Below, piece after piece: positions 8,690 to 14,702 of a DNA stretch of 16,652 nt (position 1 is its first letter; each line of letters begins with the position of its first letter). Origin of the DNA: an uncultured Candidatus Saccharibacteria bacterium (lineage in GTDB: Bacteria; Patescibacteriota; Saccharimonadia; Saccharimonadales; Saccharimonadaceae); NCBI GenBank assembly GCA_937935245.1, contig CALGXX010000007.1, forward strand, positions 1-16,652. Direction: 5' to 3'. The position numbers and the translations under genes were made by a program. The notes under the pieces are model-generated. The model did not search any database and was not told the origin of the DNA. It saw only the letters and a list, made by a program, of their open reading frames with translations.

Positions 8690-8999
8690 CGATTGGTTAA
8701 GTAATCATTAACCAAACGCACCTTATACCCCCTATTCTAACTATATGTTAGGTTGCGCGCAATGGCATTAAGTATTCTTACCCTCCACTTTTTGCGGTTC
8801 AACGTTACGCGCATACTAACCCCTTTAACTGCCCTTTTTCAAAGGCGACATCCGTTGAGGCGAGCACTAATTGGTGTTGATAATAGTCAGGCGCGGACTT
8901 TTGGAGTTTTAGTCGCGACGCTTCGCTGATACGGTAGCTCGGGTGGGTTGAAGGGTAAAAAAGCGTCAGGTGATGCCCACCCTTACCTGGCGCTTTTTT
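8690..8999 (+). ncRNA. Unidentified structured noncoding RNA, about 310 nt
   Basis: A transcript from about 8690 to the terminator at 8999 would hold no convincing reading frame; the best is an 8-codon MLGCAQWH with no ribosome-binding site. It contains several stem-loops. TTGGTTAA/TTAACCAA (8693-8700 with 8708-8715) is perfect. CTAAC/GTTAG (8737-8741 with 8747-8751) competes with a longer pairing of GTTAG-N2-TGCGCG (8747-8759) to CGCGCA-N2-CTAAC (8808-8820). GACT/AGTC lies in 8893-8920, and GGGTGGG (8941-8947) can pair with CCCACCC (8977-8983), which lies in the terminator loop, making a pseudoknot. I do not see hallmarks of tmRNA, RNase P RNA, SRP RNA or 6S RNA, though a divergent member is possible. 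It lies between divergent dprA and convergent fur. Confidence 0.65.
8957..8999. terminator. Bidirectional intrinsic terminator
   Basis: AAGCGTCAGGT (8961-8971) pairs with ACCTGGCGCTT (8985-8995) with one G-U, extended by A-T pairs to about 15 bp, and followed by TTTTTT at 8994-8999. A-run and T-run are symmetric, so it can end the noncoding RNA (+) and the Fur-family gene (-), whose stop is 12 bp away. Confidence 0.85.
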
Positions 9000-9010
9000 G
9001 TTGGGAAAAA

Positions 9011-9424
9011 TTATTTATTTTCTATAATATGTCGGCACTTTTCGCAAATACCTTCCAGCTCAAAGTGGTGTTTTGTGACTATGAAATTATGTTTTTTACC
9101 GATGAAATCTATGAGTTTTTCGAGCTCTTGTGATTGTATAGGTTCGGCATTTTGGCAATTTATACAGTATAGATGGTGATGATGTGGTATAAACGGTTCT
9201 GCTAACTCGTAATAATTCTTCCAGCCAATAGTTATAGTGTTTATAATGTTCAGATTATCGAACATCAGCAGCGTACGGTAAATGCTGGCACGGTTAATGT
9301 TTTTGCAGTTTTTCGCAATATCACCGACCGTAAGAGGTACGTCTGAATTTCGCAGGATATCGAATATTTGCTGGCGTGGTTTTGTCAGGCGAAGATTGTG
9401 GCGTTCGAATATTTCATTTAGCAT
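9011..9424 (-). CDS. Fur-family metal-dependent repressor (possible Zur/Nur type)
   Basis: A 137-residue Fur superfamily regulator: an N-terminal winged helix (RLTKPRQQIFDIL, then the recognition helix region NRASIYRTLLMFDNLNII) and a C-terminal dimerisation and metal domain. The metal ligands visible are the cluster H81-H84 in HHHHLYCINC, with the structural zinc pairs C87/C90 (CINC) and C127/C130 (CEKC). A second region, TKHHFELEG (118-125), holds the usual sensory His/Glu. Sequence alone does not tell Fur, Zur, PerR or Nur apart. The neighbouring YcgQ/YcgR genes and the CobW gene favour zinc or nickel. Its promoter overlaps a dyad that is probably its own operator. It is the last gene of the minus-strand cluster and ends at the bidirectional terminator. 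Confidence 0.88.
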   Translation of the reverse strand: MLNEIFERHNLRLTKPRQQIFDILRNSDVPLTVGDIAKNCKNINRASIYRTLLMFDNLNIINTITIGWKNYYELAEPFIPHHHHLYCINCQNAEPIQSQELEKLIDFIGKKHNFIVTKHHFELEGICEKCRHIIENK

Positions 9425-9438
9425 AGTGCTATCAATAG

Positions 9439-9466
9439 TTTATAACTTATTGCAACAAGTGTGCAA
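9439..9466 (-). promoter_or_regulatory. Promoter and probable autoregulatory operator of the Fur-family gene
   Basis: Minus strand TTGCAC (9461-9466), 16-bp spacer, TATAAA (9439-9444). Overlapping the -35 and spacer is the dyad TTGCAC-N5-TTGCAA (9450-9466). From memory this resembles the form of the Streptomyces Nur box, tTGCaa-N5-ttGCAA. Binding here would block polymerase. Confidence 0.6.
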
Positions 9467-9471
9467 TAGAC

Positions 9472-10206
9472 TTACAGCCCGAGCAATTCATAAGGATATT
9501 TGGGTTGGTTGATTTTTGTGATGTGTGCGTCGGTTATGACGTATTCGGCTTGGCTATTAACGATTTTTTGCGACAATTTACCCTTGATGATTAGCCATGT
9601 TCCATCTGGGTAGTCTGTTGAAAAGTTTTTCTCGACCAGGATTTTCATAGGCACGCTGTCAACAGTGCAGCAACTTATAACGTATCTGGCAATATTGAAG
9701 TAATTATAGCCGTAGTTTTTTAACAGATCATTTGAAACGAAGCCAGTTATGGTGATATCTTTGCCGTTAAAATAAGAGGCTTCTTTGCAGGAATTTATGG
9801 CGGTTCTCCAGCGATTTATTGAGATCGTAGAAGAGTCTTCTTTTGGTTGAGGTGTTTCGCAACGACTTTCGGGCTCAATAATCGCAGGACTTTCTTTTTG
9901 CGCGAGACTGCTCGGGGAGAGTGATTTTGGTGGCAATATGTAGCCGATTGATAATATAATTATTGCAAAGTAAGATATTGGGGCAATTTTTTTCAAGCCA
10001 ATTCTAGATTTGTCTTTTGCGGGTTTATTTTTTAATTGCAACATTATATCAATAAGCAAAAGTATGACGCCGATTACGCTAATTATGACCGCGAATGTGT
10101 GATAGCGTGGATGAACGTAAAAGCCGAGTTGGTCGCGCCAAGCTAATAGCAAAATATATACACAAACGACAATTCCGCCAATTGATTTGGTAAGGTTAGC
10201 GTACAT
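9472..10206 (-). CDS. ycgQ: YcgQ-like membrane protein (TIGR03943 family)
   Basis: A 244-residue membrane protein paired with the upstream permease. Three hydrophobic segments lie near the N-terminus (IGGIVVCVYILLLAW; about TFAVIISVIGVILLLIDI; YFAIIILSIGYIL), with the conserved HPRYH between the first two. A Ser/Pro/Glu-rich linker leads to an extracytoplasmic domain. That domain has the family hallmark RYVISCCTVDSVP, with paired cysteines 179-180, and a C-terminal OB-like region (GTWLIIKGKL ... YVITDAHITKI). The TTG at 10230 would add eight residues. I prefer the ATG at 10206, which overlaps the permease stop by 11 bp, as expected for translational coupling. The family is generally found beside COG0701 permeases. 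Transport of a metal or metal complex is inferred from context; the exact substrate is not established. Confidence 0.85.
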   Translation of the reverse strand: MYANLTKSIGGIVVCVYILLLAWRDQLGFYVHPRYHTFAVIISVIGVILLLIDIMLQLKNKPAKDKSRIGLKKIAPISYFAIIILSIGYILPPKSLSPSSLAQKESPAIIEPESRCETPQPKEDSSTISINRWRTAINSCKEASYFNGKDITITGFVSNDLLKNYGYNYFNIARYVISCCTVDSVPMKILVEKNFSTDYPDGTWLIIKGKLSQKIVNSQAEYVITDAHITKINQPKYPYELLGL

Positions 10207-11239
10207 ATAAATTAACCCCCAGCCCGACAATTAGTGACAAGACGAATACAATTAAGGTAATTGTTGCAATAAATTTCCAGCGAAAAGTTGTTTTTAACAA
10301 CGTAATCATTTTAATGTCTATCATCGGTCCGAATAGCAAGAAAGATAAAATTGAGCCTGTTGTGAAATTTCGCACGTAAGCCAGTGCGAAGAACGCGTCG
10401 ATGCTGGAGCATATCGAAATGACGAAACTTAGCGTGATCATGGATATGACTGATAGGAAAATGTCGCCGCCGACGGCATTTATAATGAATCGTGGAACGA
10501 AGATTTGTGTGGCGGCTGCGATGCTTGCGCCTAAGACCAACATAGTAAATAATTGCCAGAATTCATTACGTGATGAGCTGAATAAGTTTGACAATTTTGA
10601 ACCGTGATTATGAGAGTGGCAAAGTTTTTCAAACTCTGGATTAATGACGGAATCTTCCTTAAAAAAGCTGACGATAAAAGCGGTTATTTGTACGATAATT
10701 AGCGCAAAAATAATTCGCCACCAAACCATTCGGGTGTCAAAACTGAAGGCGGTCATGGTTGAAATTATGGTTATCGGGTTTATGATTGGTGCGGCAAAAA
10801 GAAAACTGACAACGTCGGCAGGTTTTAGGCCGTTCGCTATTAAACTACGTGCAATTGGCACGTTACCACATTCGCATACAGGTAAAATTAGCCCGATCAT
10901 AGAGAGTGTAATTCGTCGAAGAAAGGCGTTTTTTGGCAATATTTTGAAGACATCTTTTGATGATAAAAAGTACCTGATAAGCGCGGATATGATAATTCCT
11001 AAAATTAAGAATGGGACCGCCTCGACAATTACGCTTAGCGTCAGTGTGATGAAATCTTGTAATGACGGAAGTAATTTATTGCACCATTCTGCAAATTCTC
11101 CGTTTAATAACATGACGCCGAATCGTGAGCTGAATTGATAAATAGAAATTATAAGGACGCCAAAAACCACCCAACCGATCAATTCGCTGTTGGCTGATAA
11201 AAACTTTTTTATGCGACTATCTGGCGATTTTTGTGCCAT
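10196..11239 (-). CDS. ycgR: YcgR-like permease (COG0701/DUF318)
   Basis: A 347-residue permease with about eight membrane helices. The family motif GLILPVCECGNVPIARSLI places C122-E123-C124 in or near a helix, followed by FLFAAPIINPITIIST (147-161). Between helices lies a cytoplasmic-type loop with CHSHNHG (207-213), a Cys/His cluster suited to metal binding. The related ArsP proteins export organoarsenicals, but pairing with YcgQ and a Fur-family repressor points to metal uptake or export. It is the first gene of the cluster permease-ycgQ-fur. Its start at 11239 is preceded by a TATAAT box 7 bp upstream, and by no Shine-Dalgarno sequence. Confidence 0.85.
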   Translation of the reverse strand: MAQKSPDSRIKKFLSANSELIGWVVFGVLIISIYQFSSRFGVMLLNGEFAEWCNKLLPSLQDFITLTLSVIVEAVPFLILGIIISALIRYFLSSKDVFKILPKNAFLRRITLSMIGLILPVCECGNVPIARSLIANGLKPADVVSFLFAAPIINPITIISTMTAFSFDTRMVWWRIIFALIIVQITAFIVSFFKEDSVINPEFEKLCHSHNHGSKLSNLFSSSRNEFWQLFTMLVLGASIAAATQIFVPRFIINAVGGDIFLSVISMITLSFVISICSSIDAFFALAYVRNFTTGSILSFLLFGPMIDIKMITLLKTTFRWKFIATITLIVFVLSLIVGLGVNLYVR

Positions 11240-11246
11240 ATATAAA

Positions 11247-11272
11247 ATTATACTCCATGCTTATGCTATACT
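11247..11272. promoter_or_regulatory. Back-to-back -10 boxes of the permease and DUF475 genes
   Basis: The minus strand TATAAT (11247-11252) ends 7 bp from the permease ATG, and the plus strand TATACT (11267-11272) ends 8 bp from the DUF475 ATG. The two boxes are 14 bp apart, so the promoters overlap and may exclude each other. Neither has a good -35. Both transcripts would be leaderless. Confidence 0.55.
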
Positions 11273-11280
11273 AAATCAAT

Positions 11281-12402
11281 ATGAAACATCTTTTACATTC
11301 ACATCATCCGTTTCGGATTTTCTGGTTTTCAGTCCTATTGACCTTAGGTCTGGGCAGTTTGATTTTTAGCCATATAGGCGTTAGCGGTCTTTGGCTATTC
11401 ACTATTTTGGTGGTTTTGGAAGTCACGTTTAGCTTCGACAACGCGGTGATAAATAGCAAGGTTTTGGCGGGAATGAGCCAAGTCTGGCAGAAAGTCTTCC
11501 TGACGGCTGGTATATTTGTGGCGGTGTTTGTCATTCGATTTATATTGCCAATTGCTATTGTGATGATCGCGAGCGGTCACGGATTTATGGATGTTGTCAA
11601 TCTAGCGCTTCATAAGCCTGTTGAGTACGGCAAAATCCTGCACGAGGCGTCGCCGATGATTGACGCGTTTGGTGGTGCGTTTTTGATTATGATTGGGCTT
11701 AGCTATTTCATCGATTACAACAAGCGTGTTCACTGGATGCGACATGTTGAGCCGATTTTGGCGAAGGCTGGGCGATTTGAGAATTTTAAGGTGTGTATAA
11801 TGCTTAGCGTGGCGGCTGTTCTGTATTTTACGGTCGAGGCGCCGCATAAATCTTTGGTGTTGATTTCAGCGGTTCTTGGAATTGTGTTGCATATTGGGTT
11901 GGAACTATTTGGGTCATTTTTCCATGAAGATGACGCGAAATCTGTTAAGATTAAAACCGGTTGGGCGGCGTTTGCTAGCTTGTTATATTTGGAAGTTCTG
12001 GACGCTAGCTTTAGCTTTGACGGTGTGATTGGTGCGTTCGCCATCACTAACAGCGTGCTACTAATCGTGGCTGGACTGGGCGCTGGAGCAATTTGGGTTC
12101 GATCACTAACCGTATATTTATTGCGAACAGGCGCGCTTAGCAAATATAAATATCTGGAAAATGGCGCTCACTGGGCAATTATGGCGCTCGGCGTGATGAT
12201 GATTGCCAAATTATTCCACTTGGAATTGCCGGAATGGGCGACGGGCGGCTTGGGCTTATTGTTCGTGAGTTTGGCGGTCGGCAGCAGCATATTGGAAGCC
12301 CGATCGATCAATCTGCAAGAAGCTGCGGCTGTGAAATTACATCAAGCCGAAGAGCAATTGAAGAGCGGCGCTTCAAAAATTGTGCCGCGAAAACGACGCT
12401 AG
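11281..12402 (+). CDS. DUF475/TerC-like integral membrane protein
   Basis: A 373-residue polytopic membrane protein. Two related acidic motifs, VLEVTFSFDNAVINS (about 45-59) and LEVLDASFSFDGVIGAFAIT (about 238-257), are the duplicated signature of the TerC/DUF475 (COG2899) superfamily. Their aspartate and glutamate residues lie in membrane helices. About nine hydrophobic segments are present, and the C-terminus is basic (PRKRR). TerC relatives are linked to tellurite resistance and to manganese or calcium export, and the DUF475 branch remains uncharacterised. Ion transport is therefore likely, which fits the surrounding metal genes, but the ion cannot be read from sequence. It diverges from the permease gene through overlapping promoters and converges on pth with a 7-bp gap. 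Confidence 0.82.
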   Translation: MKHLLHSHHPFRIFWFSVLLTLGLGSLIFSHIGVSGLWLFTILVVLEVTFSFDNAVINSKVLAGMSQVWQKVFLTAGIFVAVFVIRFILPIAIVMIASGHGFMDVVNLALHKPVEYGKILHEASPMIDAFGGAFLIMIGLSYFIDYNKRVHWMRHVEPILAKAGRFENFKVCIMLSVAAVLYFTVEAPHKSLVLISAVLGIVLHIGLELFGSFFHEDDAKSVKIKTGWAAFASLLYLEVLDASFSFDGVIGAFAITNSVLLIVAGLGAGAIWVRSLTVYLLRTGALSKYKYLENGAHWAIMALGVMMIAKLFHLELPEWATGGLGLLFVSLAVGSSILEARSINLQEAAAVKLHQAEEQLKSGASKIVPRKRR

Positions 12403-12409
12403 AATCTGT

Positions 12410-12970
12410 TTAATATTTTATACTGAACGGCTCGATAGTTCCGTTGATGAATCTCTCGATCAAATTAATTGATTCGGGTAATATCCAGCTTTGGAGAATC
12501 TTTTGCTCGTCTGAGTTGAATTTACCCAGGACAAAATCTACGTCACCAACTTGACGTCTGAGCAAATTGTCTGTGCCAATACGAATATGCCAAAAATCTG
12601 ATCCGACGTGGGCGTGAAGAGATTTTAATCCGTTACTGCCCGCGTCTCGTCCGCCTTTGCGGGTTCGAATTTTGCCAAAGTCCAGCGCCGTGTCGTCGTG
12701 AATAATTAGTAAATCGTCCAATGTCAATTTGTAAAAATCTAAGATTGCTCGGGCGGAAATTCCGACCTCATTGTAAAAAGTAGTTGGCTTAACCAGCAGG
12801 ATTTTTTCTCCAGAAATATTGAGTTCGGCGATATCCGCGGAAAACTTCGGCTTATTCGAAAAGGTTTTCCCCTGCTCTGACGCAAATTTATCAATAGCCA
12901 AAAACCCAGCATTATGCCGCGTGTTGGTGTATTTTTCGCCTGGATTTCCCAATGCTAAGATGACTTTCAT
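12410..12970 (-). CDS. pth: Peptidyl-tRNA hydrolase
   Basis: A 186-residue enzyme that recycles tRNA by hydrolysing peptidyl-tRNA released from stalled ribosomes. The signature LGNPGEKYTNTRHNAG carries N9 and the catalytic H19. N67 lies in TTFYNEVG, D92 in IIHDD and N113 in AGSNGLKS. These match the E. coli catalytic set N10, H20, N68, D93 and N114. One difference is seen: the usual GGHNGL loop reads AGSNGL, so the histidine equivalent to E. coli H113 is S112. Length is normal. The gene is divergent from the CobW gene and convergent with the DUF475 gene. A TATACT box lies 6 bp before the ATG. Confidence 0.95.
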   Translation of the reverse strand: MKVILALGNPGEKYTNTRHNAGFLAIDKFASEQGKTFSNKPKFSADIAELNISGEKILLVKPTTFYNEVGISARAILDFYKLTLDDLLIIHDDTALDFGKIRTRKGGRDAGSNGLKSLHAHVGSDFWHIRIGTDNLLRRQVGDVDFVLGKFNSDEQKILQSWILPESINLIERFINGTIEPFSIKY

Positions 12971-12976
12971 AGACTT

Positions 12977-13007
12977 AGTATATCACCTTGTGAAAATGAC
13001 GTATAAT
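12977..13007. promoter_or_regulatory. Divergent promoter region of pth and the CobW gene
   Basis: Minus strand TATACT (12977-12982) ends 6 bp before the pth ATG, and plus strand TATAAT (13002-13007) ends 6 bp before the CobW ATG. The dyad TCAC-CTT-GTGA (12983-12993) sits between them. No good -35 boxes are seen. Both messages appear leaderless. Confidence 0.55.
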
Positions 13008-13013
13008 AAGCAT

Positions 13014-13982
13014 ATGGCAAAACGCGACGATGATTTAGAATTTAGCATTAATGCGCCGTTTGATGATGGGCGAGCGATTGTCGATAAAGTTCCGTTGTAT
13101 TTGGTGAATGGCTCGTTGGGCGCTGGGAAAACTAGTGTCCTTGAATTCTTATTGCAACAAAGCGACTATAAGGGTTCTCGGGTGATTGAGAATGAATATG
13201 CTAATGAAAACGTTGACGGTTATCGGTTGGAAAAGCTGGCGGATATCGTGACGACTTTGGCCGGCGATTGTGTTTGTTGTTCGTCGAAGCATGCATTGAC
13301 GCGGATGCTACTCGACTTTTGCCGCAATTCCCCCGCCCCAGTGTTTATCGAAGCTACTGGCGTGGCGCGAACGATGAATTTGGTTGAGAAATTAATTAAT
13401 GCGCAAATATTCAATAAGTACGAGTTGGCACAGAGTTTTTATGTTATTGATGCACATGAGATTTTACGTGGAATTGAGCCGGCGCATGAAATTGAGTTGC
13501 AGGCGGCGGATATGATTTTAGTGACCAAAGAAGATTTGCTAAGTGACGACGAGCGACTGCAGTATGAATCTAAGCTGAGCTCCCTGCCCTACGGAAAAAT
13601 ATTAAGCGCGCCACGAGGTAAATTTGATATCAATAAAATGACGACGCCGTCGGGTTTGTTGGCGTTTTTTGATAAGTACGACGGCGAGTTGGTCGTGCCG
13701 GATAATCCGACGTATGCTGTGCTGGATGTTTCTGGTATGAAAATTGCTGCGGCGACTCTGGAAAAAATTTGGCCGGAACTTTTTGATGCTTATAAACTCA
13801 GGCGAATGAAGGGCTGTTTTATTGATGATAATGGTGCGCGGCATCATTTGGAGGCAACGGAAAATCAGATTCAAATAGCTAATTCTGTGGCGGAAGAGCC
13901 AGTAAAAATTGTGCTAATTGGTGAACGTGCGGACGAAATTACGCGTGAGGTTTTGTCTGCGCAATTGATGATGTTTGAATAA
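13014..13982 (+). CDS. CobW/COG0523 family G3E GTPase, putative metallochaperone
   Basis: A 322-residue P-loop GTPase of the G3E/COG0523 family, several members of which deliver zinc or other metals. Walker A is NGSLGAGKTS (G33-T40). The family metal motif CxCC is C86-V87-C88-C89. EATG (113-116) replaces the usual ES/ETG Walker B, and TKED (171-174) stands for the NKxD guanine motif. A C-terminal CobW-C-like domain ends in IVLIGERADE. There is no His-rich tail, which some zinc-linked members have. I chose the ATG at 13014 because upstream in-frame codons overlap pth and a TATAAT ends 6 bp before this ATG. The Fur-family gene and ycgQR nearby fit a metal role. Its stop codon coincides with the start of the 57-bp hammerhead repeat. 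Confidence 0.85.
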   Translation: MAKRDDDLEFSINAPFDDGRAIVDKVPLYLVNGSLGAGKTSVLEFLLQQSDYKGSRVIENEYANENVDGYRLEKLADIVTTLAGDCVCCSSKHALTRMLLDFCRNSPAPVFIEATGVARTMNLVEKLINAQIFNKYELAQSFYVIDAHEILRGIEPAHEIELQAADMILVTKEDLLSDDERLQYESKLSSLPYGKILSAPRGKFDINKMTTPSGLLAFFDKYDGELVVPDNPTYAVLDVSGMKIAAATLEKIWPELFDAYKLRRMKGCFIDDNGARHHLEATENQIQIANSVAEEPVKIVLIGERADEITREVLSAQLMMFE

Positions 13983-14038
13983 AAGTTCGCTTTCGTCGTT
14001 TCCGACTCATCAGCATAGACGCGCATCTATGGAGCGAA
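13982..14038 (-). repeat. 57-bp direct repeat, copy 1
   Basis: Identical to 14701-14757 except at 14021 (G here, A at 14740). The homology ends sharply on both sides. Its first two bases are the last two bases of the cobW stop codon. The repeat corresponds almost exactly to the hammerhead ribozyme. Confidence 0.95.
13986..14038 (-). ncRNA. Type III hammerhead self-cleaving ribozyme, copy 1
   Basis: Reading the minus strand 5' to 3': stem III strand UUCGC (14038-14034), cleavage triplet CUC, stem I CAUAGA/UCUAUG closed by loop UGCGCG, core CUGAUGA, stem II GUCG/CGAC with a GAAA tetraloop, core GAAA, and stem III return GCGAA. Every conserved hammerhead position is present: C3-U4-G5-A6-U7-G8-A9, G12-A13-A14, A15.1, U16.1 and H17. 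Stems I and II are closed and III is open, hence type III. Cleavage is predicted between 14032 and 14031. Stem III is only 5 bp here, followed by an A-C mismatch. It lies just after a terminator, so it would be transcribed mainly on read-through. Confidence 0.9.
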
Positions 14039-14052
14039 TACAGCTAAGATTC

Positions 14053-14139
14053 GTTATAAAAGAAAATAGCCCGCTCGAAAACGTGCTCAAGCCGAAAACT
14101 GGATTCAATATTGAGTCTATTTTCGAGCGAGCTATTTTC
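14053..14139 (-). terminator. Large intrinsic terminator hairpin downstream of the glycine-zipper gene
   Basis: Arms 14062-14081 and 14120-14139 are complementary over 20 bp. In minus-strand RNA the only irregularity is one G-U wobble, whereas in plus-strand RNA it would be a C-A mismatch, so the minus strand is the likely sense. The loop holds a smaller hairpin around CAATATTG. The minus-strand RNA then continues into a U-rich UCUUUUAU. It lies 8 bp after the glycine-zipper stop. Confidence 0.8.
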
Positions 14140-14147
14140 AAGCAGGC

Positions 14148-14399
14148 TTATGCCTGGCCGTCAACATGAGGATCGTTATCCCTCTTGTTGTTTCCGTACC
14201 AGATACGCCGGTACGTAGCGGTACCAGTCGCCGCAGCCCCGAGAGCTGCTCCGATTGGAGCAGTTATGACAACGGTAACTCCCGCTGCCTTACCTACGAC
14301 CGCTCCTGCGAGGCCTCCTACGACCGCTCCTGCGAGGCCAGCTCCAGCGACCATCCCAAGCGCGATGATCATCATTGCTTTGAGCATCTGCTCTCCCAT
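14148..14399 (-). CDS. Small glycine-zipper membrane protein
   Basis: An 83-residue protein I cannot assign. After MGEQMLKA it is almost entirely hydrophobic and rich in Gly and Ala (MMIIALGMVAGAGLAGAVVG...), enough for two membrane helices, then ends in a polar tail, YGNNKRDNDPHVDGQA. Regular GxxxG spacing suggests tight helix packing, as in holins, glycine-zipper proteins and small toxins. An exact 24-bp tandem duplication (14293-14316 and 14317-14340) encodes GLAGAVVG twice. I chose the ATG at 14399 because AGAGGAG lies 6-7 nt upstream; a longer frame to 14507 would run through the leader hairpins. It has its own promoter and leader and a terminator. A phage-like or toxin role is possible but not shown. 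Confidence 0.6.
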   Translation of the reverse strand: MGEQMLKAMMIIALGMVAGAGLAGAVVGGLAGAVVGKAAGVTVVITAPIGAALGAAATGTATYRRIWYGNNKRDNDPHVDGQA

Positions 14400-14403
14400 G
14401 ATA

Positions 14404-14467
14404 ACTCCTCTTCTGGAGTCGGGCGGAGAAATAAACTCTCCGCAGAACTGTGCGTCGATTTGACGCA
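14404..14467 (-). promoter_or_regulatory. Structured leader with a hidden Shine-Dalgarno sequence
   Basis: Three hairpins precede the glycine-zipper ATG. They are TGCGTC/GACGCA (14451-14467, 5-nt loop), GCGGAGA/TCTCCGC (14423-14443, 7-nt loop) and ACTCC/GGAGT (14404-14419, 6-nt loop). In RNA the last one buries the GGAG of the ribosome-binding site, so translation may be gated by structure. Confidence 0.6.
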
Positions 14468-14497
14468 AGCTAACACACATTGTGAAAGCTAGTGTAT

Positions 14498-14526
14498 ATA
14501 CTATCACTAATAGTTCAAAATGTCAA
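14498..14526 (-). promoter_or_regulatory. Promoter of the glycine-zipper gene
   Basis: Minus strand TTGACA (14521-14526), 17-bp spacer ending in GTGA, TAGTAT (14498-14503), then N4 and ACTAGCTTT. The same layout appears at 15458-15496, so the two promoters look related. The leader is about 90 nt. Confidence 0.75.
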
Positions 14527-14549
14527 GAGAATTTGTCAAAAATGTGGTA

Positions 14550-14702
14550 TTATATGCCTTTTTCGGCGTTCTTGGCCTGTTTGTAGGCTTTGGTGACTGG
14601 CGCCAGACCGCGCGCAACGCGTTCACGGTTGGCTTTTAATTGCTTTTCGTCACGGAAAGACATTTTAATTGGCGTTCCTGCAAAATTGAAAGCCTCACGT
14701 AA
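14550..14702 (-). pseudogene. der: Remnant of the C-terminus of GTPase Der (EngA)
   Basis: The 50 codons before the TAA read LREAFNFAGTPIKMSFRDEK followed by a basic tail. LREAF-x-F-x-GTPI-x-h-x-F is the end of the KH-like C-terminal domain of Der/EngA, the double-GTPase ribosome-assembly factor (B. subtilis Der has REAFGFEGTPIRI). The rest of Der, more than 380 residues, is absent: upstream lies the hammerhead repeat, with only 2 bp of overlap with the Der-like reading. The frame stays open through the ribozyme, where two in-frame ATGs (14735 and 14729) could give a 61- or 59-residue basic protein beginning MSRKRRKRT. It is either a displaced 3' end left by integration, with intact der beyond the window, or a truly interrupted gene. 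Confidence 0.75.

Noticed and set aside
8690..8999. tmRNA, RNase P RNA, SRP RNA or 6S RNA
   Set aside because: No CCA-ended tRNA-like ends, no conserved RNase P core blocks, no SRP GGAA-type apical loop with its AGCAG side, and no single long 6S-type hairpin. A divergent member is not excluded, so it is left unnamed.
8948..9179. Plus-strand reading frames over the fur 3' end
   Set aside because: They run through the terminator and antisense to a clear Fur-family gene, with no ribosome-binding site.
11079..11094. Second Nur-like dyad TTGCA-N6-TGCAA
   Set aside because: It lies inside the permease coding region, has a different spacing and no promoter, so it is likely chance.
12819..13013. 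Extended N-terminus of the CobW gene
   Set aside because: It would run antisense through pth. The ATG at 13014 has a TATAAT box 6 bp upstream and gives a normal family start.
14293..14340. CRISPR or short-repeat array
   Set aside because: Only two adjacent 24-bp units with no spacer, in frame, encoding an 8-residue duplication.
14401..14507. Longer N-terminus for the glycine-zipper protein
   Set aside because: The extra 36 residues would be translated from perfect leader hairpins. The ATG at 14399 has a strong ribosome-binding site.
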